NCBI GenBank assembly: GCA_036676475.1
Contig: JAKFCU010000088.1
Span: forward strand, 62,001-126,000
DNA: 64,000 nt
DNA from: LC029 sp036676475
GTDB lineage: Bacteria > Bacillota > Bacilli > Aneurinibacillales > RAOX-1
Reading direction: 5' to 3'
Shown here: piece by piece, positions 35,105 through 44,694 of the stretch
Layout: each line of letters starts with the position of its first letter
Position numbering within the stretch: position 1 is the stretch's first letter
The notes under the pieces: model-generated
The model's database searches: none
Told to the model about the DNA's origin: nothing
The model's input: the letters and a program-made list of their open reading frames with translations, nothing else
Translations under genes and position numbers: made by a program

Positions 35105-37108
35105 ATGGATCAGAACCATGCACAGAACCGAATCAAAGAATTGCGCAATATCATTAATCAGCATAACTATTTCTATCATGTGAAGGACGATCCTCAAGTC
35201 ACAGATCAGGAATATGATCAATTTATCAAGGAACTCATCCAGTTAGAAAATAGGTATCCTGAATGGATTACGCCTGATTCCCCAAGCCAGCGGGTGGGAG
35301 GCCAACCTCTTCCCTTTTTCGAAAAGGTAGAGCATCGGATACCGATGTTAAGCTTAGGAAACAGCTTTTCTCCGGATGATCTACGTGATTTTGAACGCAG
35401 AGTAAAACAAAATGTCTCATCAGGACAACCTGTGCGATACGTTTGTGAATTGAAAATTGATGGGTTGGCTGTATCGTTGCGATATGAAGACGGCCTCTTT
35501 GTCCAGGGAGCCACAAGAGGAGATGGAACGGTAGGGGAAGACATTACCCAGAATCTAAAAACGATTCGTTCCATGCCTCTCCGGCTAAAGGAGCCGATCA
35601 CAATGGAAGTTCGTGGTGAAGCTTATTTGCCGAGAAAAGCTTTTGACAAGCTAAATAAAGCAAAAGAGGAGAGAGGGGAACCGCTTTTTGCCAATCCACG
35701 AAATGTCGCTGCCGGTTCACTTCGCCAATTAGATCCTAAGCTAACGGCTGAGCGGGAACTGGACCTATTTCTTTATGGCATTGGACTCATGGAAGGTGCG
35801 CAGCCTGAATCCCACAGTGAAGGATTAATTAAGTTGGAGGAGTTAGGCTTCAAGGTTAACCAAGAGCGTAAAGTATTCGATTCCATTGAAGAGGTCATTC
35901 AATTTGTGGAAGGCTGGACAGATAAAAGAAATCAGCTTCCGTATGATATTGATGGAATGGTCATCAAGGTGGATCTTTATGCTCATCAGCAAGAGCTTGG
36001 TTTTACTGCCAAGAGCCCACGTTGGGCAACCGCCTATAAGTTTCCGGCAGAAGAGGTCGTCACGATCCTTGAAGACATTGAAGTTAGTGTCGGACGAACG
36101 GGTGCAGTAACCCCTACAGCTATCCTTAAGCCTGTCAGTCTTGCAGGAACAACCGTCAAGCGTGCATCCTTGCACAATGAAGATATCATTCGGGAAAAGG
36201 GAATCATGCTTGGCGACCATGTGATGATCAAAAAGGCTGGGGATATCATTCCAGAGGTCGTGGGAGTATTAACGGAGCGGAGAACCGGAACTGAAAAGCC
36301 ATTTTCTATGCCTACTCAATGCCCCGAATGTGAAAGTGAACTAGTTCGATTGGAAGATGAAGTAGCACTTCGCTGCATTAACCCGTCATGTCCGGCTCAT
36401 ATTCGAGAAGGCTTGATCCATTTTGTATCGAGAAATGCGATGAATATTGATGGACTTGGGGAGAAAGTAGTTACCCTATTGTTCAATCAAGAATTAATCA
36501 AAGATGTATCCGATTTGTATTTCTTAGAAAAGGGCGAGTTGTTAAAGCTGGAACGGATGGGAGAAAAGTCGGTCGATAATCTACTGCAAGGCATTGATGA
36601 AAGCAAGCAAAACTCTTTGGAAAAGCTTCTATTTGGATTAGGAATTCGATTAGTGGGATCAAAGGCAGCAAAGACCTTAAGCCAAACCTTGCTCACTCTT
36701 GACCGGGTAATGGCAGCACCTGAAGAAGAATTGGTAGCGATTGATGAAATTGGACCGAAAATGGCTCACAGTATCATCGCTTATTTCCAGAATACCCGAG
36801 TACGGGAAACCATTGAACGACTTAGAGAAGCAAACGTCAATTTTGATTATAAAGGACCTCGGCTTGAAGATATAGCTGGGGATTCCCCTTTTGCTGGTAA
36901 AACAATCGTTTTAACCGGAACTCTCGAACAGATGGGTCGCAAGGATGCACAGGCGGCTATTGAAGAACGGGGCGGAAAAGTATCAGGAAGCGTGAGCGCA
37001 AAGACCGATTTAGTGGTTGCCGGTGTGAGTGCCGGTTCCAAGCTGAAGAAAGCCCAGGAGTTAAATGTAAAGGTCATTTCGGAAGAAGAGTTTTTGGCCC
37101 TACTATAA
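35105..37108 (+). CDS. ligA: NAD-dependent DNA ligase
   Basis: 667 residues, full length. Domain Ia (HNYFYHVKDDPQVTDQEYDQF), adenylation domain with K117 in ELKIDGLAVSLRYEDG and the DGDG-like ATRGDGTVGEDIT, OB fold, four-cysteine zinc finger (CPECESEL..LRCINPSCPAH), helix-hairpin-helix repeats, and C-terminal BRCT domain (FAGKTIVLTGTLEQMGRKDAQAAIEERGGKV). RBS AAAGGAGA lies upstream. Seals Okazaki fragments; normally follows pcrA in Bacillales, as here. Confidence 0.98.
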   Translation: MDQNHAQNRIKELRNIINQHNYFYHVKDDPQVTDQEYDQFIKELIQLENRYPEWITPDSPSQRVGGQPLPFFEKVEHRIPMLSLGNSFSPDDLRDFERRVKQNVSSGQPVRYVCELKIDGLAVSLRYEDGLFVQGATRGDGTVGEDITQNLKTIRSMPLRLKEPITMEVRGEAYLPRKAFDKLNKAKEERGEPLFANPRNVAAGSLRQLDPKLTAERELDLFLYGIGLMEGAQPESHSEGLIKLEELGFKVNQERKVFDSIEEVIQFVEGWTDKRNQLPYDIDGMVIKVDLYAHQQELGFTAKSPRWATAYKFPAEEVVTILEDIEVSVGRTGAVTPTAILKPVSLAGTTVKRASLHNEDIIREKGIMLGDHVMIKKAGDIIPEVVGVLTERRTGTEKPFSMPTQCPECESELVRLEDEVALRCINPSCPAHIREGLIHFVSRNAMNIDGLGEKVVTLLFNQELIKDVSDLYFLEKGELLKLERMGEKSVDNLLQGIDESKQNSLEKLLFGLGIRLVGSKAAKTLSQTLLTLDRVMAAPEEELVAIDEIGPKMAHSIIAYFQNTRVRETIERLREANVNFDYKGPRLEDIAGDSPFAGKTIVLTGTLEQMGRKDAQAAIEERGGKVSGSVSAKTDLVVAGVSAGSKLKKAQELNVKVISEEEFLALL

Positions 37109-37120
37109 GTCTTATTTATG

Positions 37121-37158
37121 ATGGCTTGCCTATTGATATTGGGGTAAGCCATTTTTTT
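37121..37158 (+). terminator. Terminator after ligA
   Basis: ATGGCTTGCC pairs with GGGTAAGCCAT, followed by TTTTTTTAT. Confidence 0.85.
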
Positions 37159-37271
37159 ATTCCACTGTTCTTTTGTGTTGAGGATTCTGAATAAAATGAT
37201 GATGAATTATGAATGTCATATTTTGGGCAATCTATAAGGAAGTGTCAGTTGACTTATAAGGAGGAATGGAT

Positions 37272-38819
37272 TTGCTTACGGAATATCGTCCAGAACCTTT
37301 TACTAATTTTAGTGATGAGAAAAATCGTAGGGACTACGACCAGGCCCTTCAGAAAGTAAAGCAAGAGTTAGGAAAGGATTACGATCTTATAATTGGTGGG
37401 GAACGAATCAAAACTGAAAAAAAGATCACGTCAATCAATCCCGCTCAAAAATCACAAGTAATCGGTTATGTTTCCAAAGCAGATCAGCCATTAGCGGAAA
37501 AAGCGATTCAAGCTGCAGCAAAAACGTTTGAGAGCTGGAAAGCAGTGCCGGCCGATCATCGAGCGCGCTATTTGTTTAAAGCTGCTGCTATTTTAAGAAG
37601 AAGAAAGCATGAATTTTCTTCTTGGTTAACGATGGAAGCAGGAAAAAGCTGGGCTGAGGCCGATGGGGATACCGCAGAAGCAATAGATTTTATGGAATAC
37701 TATGGTAGGCAGATGATCAAACTCGGGGAGCGTCATCCCTTGACCCGGCTTACCGGAGAAGACAACGAGCTGTATTACATGCCATTAGGCGTTGGGGTGG
37801 TTATACCTCCCTGGAATTTTCCGTTGGCGATCATGGTCGGCATGACGACAGCTTCCCTTGTTGCAGGAAATACAGTTGTGCTGAAGCCGGCAAGCACCAC
37901 CCCTGTCATTGCTGCAAAATTTATTGAAATCTTGGAGGATGCCGGGGTACCAGCTGGTGTGGTTAATTATGTTCCAGGGAGTGGAGCAGAGGTTGGAGAT
38001 TATCTGGTTGATCATCCACTAACCCGCTTTATTAGCTTCACCGGATCTCGTGAGGTGGGACTCCGAATCAATGAAAGGGCAGCGAAAGTCGGGCCAGGAC
38101 AAAAGTGGATCAAACGCCTTGTTGCAGAAATGGGTGGAAAGGATTCGATTGTTGTCGAAAAGGATGCTGATTTAGAACTGGCCGCCCAGGGCATTACCTA
38201 TTCTGCTTTTGGTTTCTCAGGGCAGAAGTGTTCTGCGTGTTCCCGGGCAATCATTCATCAAGATGTCTATGATCAAGTATTGGCAAGAGTCGTGGAATTA
38301 ACCAATCAGCTCAGCATGGGTGATCCTTCGGATCCTGCGACTTATATGGGTCCTGTCATTGATGAGAGCGCATATAACAAAATCTTGGAATATATAGAAA
38401 TTGGAAAAAAAGAAGGGAAATTAATGACAGGCGGTGAAAAAGGGGATGAGGCCGGCTTTTTCATCAAACCAACAGTGTTTGCAGATGTTCAACCAGAAGC
38501 TCAAATTATGTTAGAAGAAATTTTTGGACCTGTTGTTGCCTTTACCAAGGCACGAGATTTCAATCATGCTTTAGAAATTGCTAACAATACGGAATATGGA
38601 CTAACAGGATCCTTATATACACGAAACCGCAGTCACCTTGAAAAGGCAAGAACAGAATTCCATGTAGGGAACCTATATTTTAATCGGAAATGTACAGGTG
38701 CCATCGTGGGTGTTCACCCCTTTGGCGGGTTTAACATGTCAGGAACTGACTCAAAAGCGGGAGGACCTGATTACCTGCTTTTATTTACCCAAGCAAAGCT
38801 GACTTCAGAACTTTTATAA
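37272..38819 (+). CDS. pruA: L-glutamate gamma-semialdehyde (1-pyrroline-5-carboxylate) dehydrogenase
   Basis: Oxidises P5C/glutamate semialdehyde to glutamate with NAD, the last step of proline and arginine breakdown. EPFTNFSDEKNRRDY at the N terminus is the RocA/PutC signature. Catalytic Cys is in GFSGQKCSACSRAI, Glu in LVAEMGGKDS, NAD site in FTGSREVGLR. The TTG at 37272 is preferred as start: GGAGG (37260-37264) lies 7 nt upstream, and MLTEYRPEPF then aligns with the B. subtilis paralogue start in length; the ATG at 37266 is only 1 nt from the RBS. 515 residues. The PucR-type gene at the window end may be related to this pathway, but is 25 kb away. Confidence 0.93.
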   Translation: MLTEYRPEPFTNFSDEKNRRDYDQALQKVKQELGKDYDLIIGGERIKTEKKITSINPAQKSQVIGYVSKADQPLAEKAIQAAAKTFESWKAVPADHRARYLFKAAAILRRRKHEFSSWLTMEAGKSWAEADGDTAEAIDFMEYYGRQMIKLGERHPLTRLTGEDNELYYMPLGVGVVIPPWNFPLAIMVGMTTASLVAGNTVVLKPASTTPVIAAKFIEILEDAGVPAGVVNYVPGSGAEVGDYLVDHPLTRFISFTGSREVGLRINERAAKVGPGQKWIKRLVAEMGGKDSIVVEKDADLELAAQGITYSAFGFSGQKCSACSRAIIHQDVYDQVLARVVELTNQLSMGDPSDPATYMGPVIDESAYNKILEYIEIGKKEGKLMTGGEKGDEAGFFIKPTVFADVQPEAQIMLEEIFGPVVAFTKARDFNHALEIANNTEYGLTGSLYTRNRSHLEKARTEFHVGNLYFNRKCTGAIVGVHPFGGFNMSGTDSKAGGPDYLLLFTQAKLTSELL

Positions 38820-38853
38820 GAAAGTTACTCGCGAAGCCATATGCGTATAATAC
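38817..38853 (+). repeat. 37-bp intergenic repeat, copy 3
   Basis: Starts at the pruA stop codon: TAAGAAAGTTACTCG, variable middle, TATGCGTATAATAC. Same length and ends as copies at 23533 and 29877. Confidence 0.8.
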
Positions 38854-38859
38854 GGAACA

Positions 38860-38896
38860 CGCCCTGTCTCCAATTTGAGGCAGGGCGATTCTTTTT
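38860..38896 (+). terminator. Terminator after pruA
   Basis: CGCCCTGTCTC pairs with GAGGCAGGGCG (loop CAATTT), followed by ATTCTTTTTG. Confidence 0.88.
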
Positions 38897-38951
38897 GTAT
38901 AGATTGGCTAAACTATAAGATGAACACCACCAATTTAAAAGGGCGGTATTT

Positions 38952-39905
38952 ATGGTTTTTTATCTCGTGGTTTGCCTTTTTGCTTTTTTTGTAGTTTATC
39001 TTTTAACCCCTGTCACAAAGCGTTGGGCTATGCGAATAGGTATGGTCGATCAACCGAATGCCCGAAAAATTCATCGAGCTCCCATCCCCTTATCAGGTGG
39101 ATTGGCCATTTATTTAGGGACTGTTCTAACTTTATTTTTGTTTTTTGAGTTGACACCGCTTCATTTTGTATTAGCATGGGGTGGTTTAATATTATTGCTT
39201 TTGGGGCTAGTTGATGATTGGTATAAGTCAAAAGGTAAGGATTTTCCCGCTTGGCCCAAACTGATCGGACAAGTAGGAAGCGCGGTTTTAGCCTATCTAT
39301 TGGGTATCCGTTTTTTTGGTCTAGGGGCATTTTGGACAGGCGATGAGTTTTTTGTTTTTCCTCAGTGGATTGCCTTCATAGCCACCATCGTCTGGATTGT
39401 GGCTTTTGTTAATATGATTAATTTTTTGGATGGAATGGACGGACTGGCCGGTGGAATTACCGTCATATCCTCTGTCACCTTATTCACGATTGCGATACTT
39501 CGCCAGCAGCTCGATGTCGCTATTGTAGCTGTGATACTCATTGGGGCTAGTCTCGCATTCCTCAAACACAATTTTCACCCCGCTTCCATCTTTCTTGGTG
39601 ATGCAGGATCTATGTTTTTAGGTTATGCCATTGGTATAACATCTTTATATGGGACCATGAAAAGCGCAACCATTGTGACCGTGATCATTACCATCCTTGC
39701 TTTAGGTGTCCCCATCTTCGATACCATTCAGGTCATATTTACCCGATTGAAAGCGGGTACCCCGATTTATAAGGCTGATCGGCGACATGTTCACCATCGT
39801 TTATTAAAAACAGGTCTCACCCAACGCCAAACCGTCCTAGTGATCTATGCGATGGGGATTGGATTTTCTATTTTATCTCTGCTTTTATTGATTCTATCCG
39901 GATGA
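38952..39905 (+). CDS. tagO: Undecaprenyl-phosphate N-acetylhexosamine-1-phosphate transferase (TagO/WecA family)
   Basis: Polytopic membrane enzyme (about ten or eleven segments, 317 aa) that starts wall teichoic acid or other wall polymer synthesis by loading a sugar phosphate on undecaprenyl phosphate. LVDDWYKSKGKDFPAWPK, VNMINFLDGMDGLAGG, HNFHPASIFLGDAGSMFLGY and the loop motif DRRHVHHRLL are the WecA/TagO signatures and distinguish it from MraY. RBS AAGGGCGG is weak and 7-8 nt from the ATG. Single gene. Confidence 0.88.
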   Translation: MVFYLVVCLFAFFVVYLLTPVTKRWAMRIGMVDQPNARKIHRAPIPLSGGLAIYLGTVLTLFLFFELTPLHFVLAWGGLILLLLGLVDDWYKSKGKDFPAWPKLIGQVGSAVLAYLLGIRFFGLGAFWTGDEFFVFPQWIAFIATIVWIVAFVNMINFLDGMDGLAGGITVISSVTLFTIAILRQQLDVAIVAVILIGASLAFLKHNFHPASIFLGDAGSMFLGYAIGITSLYGTMKSATIVTVIITILALGVPIFDTIQVIFTRLKAGTPIYKADRRHVHHRLLKTGLTQRQTVLVIYAMGIGFSILSLLLLILSG

Positions 39906-39967
39906 TTTGAAACTTTATGTTCTGCCAATCGTATGAATATCATCACATATAGGGGGAGGAATTTGGC

Positions 39968-40285
39968 ATGCTGATGACCACAACGAACACGATTCAAGGG
40001 AAAGATATTGAGTCCTATATTTCCATCGTTTCAAGTGAAGTGATATTGGGGGCGAATGTCGTTCGGGACTTTCTAGCAGGGATTACCGATATTATCGGCG
40101 GACGAAGCGGTGCTTATGAAAACAAGTTATCCGAAGGAAGAGAAATGGCATTGAAAGAGTTGGAACAACGGGCTTCCCGGTTGGGGGCTGATGCTGTGAT
40201 TGGCATTGACTTGGATTTCGAAACGCTTCGTGAAGGCATGATGATGGTGATTGCCACCGGTACAGCAGTGAAATTTAAAAGATAA
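39968..40285 (+). CDS. YbjQ/UPF0145 family protein
   Basis: 105 residues: TTTNTIQGKDIESYISIVSSEVILGANVVRDFLAGITDIIGGRSGAYENKL and RASRLGADAVIGIDLDFETL are the YbjQ (heavy-metal-binding domain, pentameric) signatures. GGGGGAGG precedes the ATG. Function of the family is unknown despite the domain name. Confidence 0.9.
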   Translation: MLMTTTNTIQGKDIESYISIVSSEVILGANVVRDFLAGITDIIGGRSGAYENKLSEGREMALKELEQRASRLGADAVIGIDLDFETLREGMMMVIATGTAVKFKR

Positions 40286-40295
40286 TTCAATAATA

Positions 40296-40328
40296 GGGCT
40301 TCGCAAGTCTCATTGCGGGGCCCTTTAC
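40296..40328 (+). terminator. Terminator after the YbjQ gene
   Basis: GGGCTTCGCAA pairs with TTGCGGGGCCC, followed by TTTACGATTT; short T tract. Confidence 0.7.
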
Positions 40329-40378
40329 GATTTGGTATGATTAAAATTATGGTTATATTTACATGGAGGTGGATTGGG

Positions 40379-40669
40379 ATGAGTGAGATTTCTAGAGAGC
40401 AAGTAGAACATGTAGCCAAACTTGCACGCTTGAATTTAACGGAAGAAGAAACCGTAAAATATACTTCCCAAATGAATGCTATCCTACATTTTTTTGAAAA
40501 ATTAAATGATCTGGATACAGAAGGAATTGAACCTACGAGTCATGTCATGGAAGTTTACAATGTGATGAGAGAGGATGAAAATCGTCCTTCCATTGACAGG
40601 GAAGATGCATTAAGAAACGCTCCGGATCAAGAAGAGGGACATTTCAAGGTCCCTGCGGTAATGGAATAG
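40379..40669 (+). CDS. gatC: Aspartyl/glutamyl-tRNA amidotransferase subunit C
   Basis: 96-residue GatC, which holds GatA and GatB together. EQVEHVAKLARLNLTEEE and the C-terminal REDENRPSIDREDALRNAPDQEEGHFKVPAVME are diagnostic. ATG 40379 follows TGGAGGTGG; upstream in-frame starts lie in the terminator region. First gene of gatCAB, 13 nt before gatA. Confidence 0.96.
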   Translation: MSEISREQVEHVAKLARLNLTEEETVKYTSQMNAILHFFEKLNDLDTEGIEPTSHVMEVYNVMREDENRPSIDREDALRNAPDQEEGHFKVPAVME

Positions 40670-40682
40670 GGGGGATGAGAAC

Positions 40683-42143
40683 ATGTCTATCTTTGATAAG
40701 AAAATCATGGAGATACATAACGAATTAAGCAATAAACAATTGTCGGTTTCGGAGTTAGTGGACGCCTCTTTTGCCCGAATTAAAGAAACGGATGAAAAAG
40801 TACAGGCTTTTTTATCTTTAAATGAAGAGGGAGCCCAGAATAAAGCGAAGCAATTGGATGAGCAAATCAGTCGAAATGAAGAAATGGGCCTATTGTTCGG
40901 GTTAACAGCGGCTATCAAAGATAATATTGTAACAGAAGGGGTAAGAACAACGGCTGGAAGCAAATTGCTGACCAACTATGACCCCATTTATAACGCAACG
41001 GCCATGGATCGCTTAGCCGCAGCGGAAGCGGTAATGATTGGGAAAACCAATTTGGATGAGTTTGGGATGGGGAGCTCTACGGAGAATTCCGGGTTTCAAA
41101 AAACCTATAATCCTTGGAATCTAGAGTATGTTCCAGGGGGCTCAAGCGGTGGGTCTGCTGCGGCAGTAGCTACTGGACAAGCTTATTTTGCTTTAGGAAC
41201 GGATACAGGCGGTTCTATTCGTCAACCGGCAGCCTTTTGCGGAGTGGTAGGATTGAAGCCTACCTATGGACTTGTTTCCCGTTTTGGTTTAGTCGCCTAT
41301 GCTTCTTCTTTTGATACGATCGGTCCGATTACCAAGAATGTGGAAGATGCTGCATATGTATTGTCAGCTATTGCCGCACATGATCCCTATGATTCTACCT
41401 CTGCGGAAGTGGACATTCCTGATTACATTTCTGCCCTAACAGGTGAGGTTAAAGGGTTAAAGGTAGGGATTCCTAAAGAGTTTTTAGGAGAAGGAATCGA
41501 TCAAGAGGTCAAAGACAAGGTATTAGAAGCACTTAAGGTTTTGGAAGGAATGGGGGCCATTATTGAGGAAGTTTCGCTTCCCCATACGGAATATGCCGTC
41601 CCCACCTATTATATCCTTACTCCATCAGAAGCGTCTTCTAACCTGGCCCGTTATGACGGAGTCCGTTATGGGGTCAGAAGCGATAATGGAAGCAACTTGA
41701 TTGACATGTACAAAGAAAGCAGGAGCCATGGATTTGGTGCAGAAGTAAAGCGTCGCATCATGTTGGGTACCTATGCTTTAAGCTCCGGTTATTATGATGC
41801 CTATTATAAAAAGGCGCAGCAAGTAAGAACCTTGATCAAGCAGGATTTTGATCAGCTTTTTACTCAATATGATGTCATTATCGGACCGACCACCCCAACT
41901 ACAGCGTATAAGATTGGTGAGAAAACATCGGATCCGCTGACTATGTATCTGAATGATATTTGTACCGTTCCGGTTAACCTTGCGGGAATTCCGGCGATTA
42001 GTGTACCGTGCGGCTTGACTAGTCTTGGATTGCCCGTAGGATTACAAATTATGGGTAAGCATTTTGATGAATCGACCATTTTGCGTGTAGCTCATGCTTT
42101 TGAACAAAATACAGAACATCACAAAGCTCGTCCACAGCTGTAA
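40683..42143 (+). CDS. gatA: Aspartyl/glutamyl-tRNA amidotransferase subunit A
   Basis: Amidase subunit that frees ammonia from glutamine for conversion of Glu-tRNA(Gln) to Gln-tRNA(Gln). The amidase-signature triad is complete: K79 in AAIKDNIV, cis-Ser in PGGSSGGSAAAVATG, and Ser nucleophile in GTDTGGSIRQPAAFCG. 486 residues. GGGGGGATGAGAAC precedes the ATG. Confidence 0.98.
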   Translation: MSIFDKKIMEIHNELSNKQLSVSELVDASFARIKETDEKVQAFLSLNEEGAQNKAKQLDEQISRNEEMGLLFGLTAAIKDNIVTEGVRTTAGSKLLTNYDPIYNATAMDRLAAAEAVMIGKTNLDEFGMGSSTENSGFQKTYNPWNLEYVPGGSSGGSAAAVATGQAYFALGTDTGGSIRQPAAFCGVVGLKPTYGLVSRFGLVAYASSFDTIGPITKNVEDAAYVLSAIAAHDPYDSTSAEVDIPDYISALTGEVKGLKVGIPKEFLGEGIDQEVKDKVLEALKVLEGMGAIIEEVSLPHTEYAVPTYYILTPSEASSNLARYDGVRYGVRSDNGSNLIDMYKESRSHGFGAEVKRRIMLGTYALSSGYYDAYYKKAQQVRTLIKQDFDQLFTQYDVIIGPTTPTTAYKIGEKTSDPLTMYLNDICTVPVNLAGIPAISVPCGLTSLGLPVGLQIMGKHFDESTILRVAHAFEQNTEHHKARPQL

Positions 42144-42229
42144 AAGGCCCTTACGGGTACAACAAATAGCTGGTGAAGGAAGGCTGCTCGACGTAGCGCA
42201 CCAGTAATAAGATGATGGGGGGAACAAGG

Positions 42230-43660
42230 ATGAAATACGAAACCGTCATAGGATTGGAAGTCCATGCCGAATTAGCCACCAAGTCCAAGATTTTTTGCGG
42301 CTGCCCAACGGAGTTTGGAGCGCCTGCCAATACCCATACTTGCCCTATTTGTTTAGGACATCCAGGGGTTTTGCCCGTCTTAAATCAGAAGGCGGTAGAA
42401 TATGCGATTAAAGCTTCCCTTGCGTTAAACTGTGAAATTGGGGAAGTGTCCAAATTTGATCGAAAAAATTATTTCTATCCTGATCTGCCGAAGGCCTATC
42501 AGATTTCGCAATATGATCAACCGATCGGCTTAAACGGCTGGATTGATATTGAGGTCAATGGTGAAACGAAACGGATCGGAATTACTCGTCTCCACTTAGA
42601 AGAGGATGCTGGGAAACTGATTCATTCTGAGTTGGGAGACTCCACGCTTGCTGACTATAACAGAGTGGGTGTTCCATTGGTGGAAATTGTATCAGAACCC
42701 GATATTCGCACCCCCGAAGAAGCGCGGGCATACTTGGAAAAATTAAAATCCATTTTGCAATATTGTGAAGTATCCGATGTGAAAATGGAGCAGGGTTCCC
42801 TTCGCTGTGATGCCAATATTAGTTTACGTCCATTCGGGCAACAAGAGTTCGGAACGAGGGCGGAGTTGAAAAATATGAACTCCTTCCGCAATGTCCAGCG
42901 TGGATTGGAATATGAACAACAGCGTCAGGCGGAAATCCTGGATAATGGGGGAACCATTGTTCAAGAAACGCGTCGTTGGGACGATGCCAATGCCCGTACG
43001 CTTTCCATGCGGGGAAAAGAAGAAGCGCATGATTACCGGTACTTCCCAGACCCGGATTTGATTAAGCTGAAAATTAGCAGAGAATGGGTATCCGAGATTC
43101 GCTCGACGATCCCGGAACTTCCCGACGCAAGACAAGCTCGATATATTCAAGAATATGGCCTGCCTTCCTATGATGCAGGTGTCCTCACGGCTTCGAAAGA
43201 AATCTCTGATTTCTTCCAACAAGCGGTTGCTGCAGGGGCTGATGCTAAACTTGTCTCAAATTGGATGATGAGTGATGTCATGGGATACTTGAATGCAGAG
43301 CAAATCGAGTTAAAAGATGTGAAAATGACAGCTGTTGGTCTCGGTGAAATGGTTAAGCTTATTGAAAAAGGGACGATTAGCACGAAAATTGCGAAGACCG
43401 TTTTCAAAGAAATGCTAGAAACCGGAAAAGAACCATCAAAGATTGTGGAAGAAAAAGGTCTTGTCCAGATCAGCGATGAAGGAGCCATTCTCAAGATCGT
43501 GCAAGAAGCGATTGCGAATAACCCTCAATCTGTAGAAGATTATAGAGCAGGGAAGACCCAAGCTGTCGGATTCCTCGTCGGACAAGTCATGAAGGCTTCG
43601 AAAGGGAAAGCAAACCCTGGCATGGTCAATCAGATGTTAAAAGAAGAATTAGATAAGTAA
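42230..43660 (+). CDS. gatB: Aspartyl/glutamyl-tRNA amidotransferase subunit B
   Basis: Kinase/transamidase subunit that activates the misacylated tRNA. ETVIGLEVHAELATKSKIFCGC, LGHPGVLPVLNQKAVE, DRKNYFYPDLPKAYQISQYDQPI and the C-terminal YqeY-like tail (FLVGQVMKASKGKANPGMVNQMLKEEL) identify it. 476 residues. ATG 42230 is chosen over 42212 because of GGGGGGAACA just upstream. An 86-nt gap with a hairpin separates it from gatA. Confidence 0.97.
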   Translation: MKYETVIGLEVHAELATKSKIFCGCPTEFGAPANTHTCPICLGHPGVLPVLNQKAVEYAIKASLALNCEIGEVSKFDRKNYFYPDLPKAYQISQYDQPIGLNGWIDIEVNGETKRIGITRLHLEEDAGKLIHSELGDSTLADYNRVGVPLVEIVSEPDIRTPEEARAYLEKLKSILQYCEVSDVKMEQGSLRCDANISLRPFGQQEFGTRAELKNMNSFRNVQRGLEYEQQRQAEILDNGGTIVQETRRWDDANARTLSMRGKEEAHDYRYFPDPDLIKLKISREWVSEIRSTIPELPDARQARYIQEYGLPSYDAGVLTASKEISDFFQQAVAAGADAKLVSNWMMSDVMGYLNAEQIELKDVKMTAVGLGEMVKLIEKGTISTKIAKTVFKEMLETGKEPSKIVEEKGLVQISDEGAILKIVQEAIANNPQSVEDYRAGKTQAVGFLVGQVMKASKGKANPGMVNQMLKEELDK

Positions 43661-43670
43661 GAAAGCGGGA

Positions 43671-43707
43671 AAATCCCTTCTTTGCCTTGGTAAAGAAGGG
43701 ATTTGTA
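43671..43707 (+). terminator. Terminator after gatB
   Basis: AAATCCCTTCTTT (43671-43683) pairs with AAAGAAGGGATTT (43692-43704), then GTATATG. The stem's own T run serves as the T tract. Confidence 0.8.
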
Positions 43708-43795
43708 TATGTAGATAAAAACATCCAAAAACTTTTTTATGCACCTGAAATAAGATATCATGGATAAAGATGGAACGTTAAAGGTGATGATAAAA

Positions 43796-44686
43796 ATGAA
43801 ACGAGCCCGTTTAATATATAATCCTTCTTCGGGACGTGAAGAATTTCAAAAAAAGCTTCCTGACATACTGGATTTCTTTGAACAAGCTGGATATGAAATC
43901 TCTTGCCATGCAACCAAAGGGGCGGGGGATGCAACCCAAGCTGCTGCACTTGCCATTGAGCGTAAGTTTGATTTAATTTTGGCTGCAGGAGGGGACGGTA
44001 CACTTTATGAGGTCATTAATGGGATGGCAGAGAAAGAAGGAAGACCCCCTTTGGGCATCATCCCAGCGGGAACGACTAATGATTTTGCCCGTGCGATCGG
44101 ACTGCCCGTGCGAAATATTATGAAAGCTTGTGAGCATATAGTAAATGGGAAGGCCGTGCCTATCGATATCGGAAAAATAAATGATAAATATTTTATCAAT
44201 ATCGCAGGTGGTGGAGCGCTGACCGATCTTACTTATGAAGTGCCTAGCCGATTGAAAACCATTATTGGACAGCTAGCCTACTATATTAAAGGAATTGAAA
44301 AGCTACCCTTTATTCGCCCTAGCCATGTTCGGATTGAAACGGATTCGTTAATTATTGATGAAGAAATCATGTTGTTTCTCATTGCTAACAGTAACTCGGT
44401 TGGCGGGTTGGAGAAATTGGCCCCTTATGCAAGCCTAACCGATGGGAAGTTTGATTGTATCATCCTGCGTAAGATTACACTACCAGAGTTTTTACGTATT
44501 GCTTCCCACGTAATAAAAGGGGATCATATCAACGATCCGGATGTCATCTACTTTCAAACCAAGCACTTAAAAGTAACCTCTACTGCTAAAGTGATGTTGA
44601 ATTTGGATGGGGAGTTGGGTGGCGAGCTTCCAATGAAATTTACTGCTCTATCCAAACACATTAAAGTCATTATGCCAGAGAAATAG
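43796..44686 (+). CDS. dgkB: Diacylglycerol kinase (lipid kinase)
   Basis: Soluble kinase phosphorylating diacylglycerol left over from lipoteichoic acid synthesis. RLIYNPSSGREEF, the nucleotide loop AAGGDGTLYEVINGM and IIPAGTTNDFARAIGLP match the DAGK catalytic domain. 296 residues. ATG 43796 follows AAAGGTGAT; an upstream ATG at 43760 lacks an RBS. Its position between gatB and rlmCD is the same as in B. subtilis. Confidence 0.94.
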   Translation: MKRARLIYNPSSGREEFQKKLPDILDFFEQAGYEISCHATKGAGDATQAAALAIERKFDLILAAGGDGTLYEVINGMAEKEGRPPLGIIPAGTTNDFARAIGLPVRNIMKACEHIVNGKAVPIDIGKINDKYFINIAGGGALTDLTYEVPSRLKTIIGQLAYYIKGIEKLPFIRPSHVRIETDSLIIDEEIMLFLIANSNSVGGLEKLAPYASLTDGKFDCIILRKITLPEFLRIASHVIKGDHINDPDVIYFQTKHLKVTSTAKVMLNLDGELGGELPMKFTALSKHIKVIMPEK

Positions 44687-44694
44687 GTGGAAAT

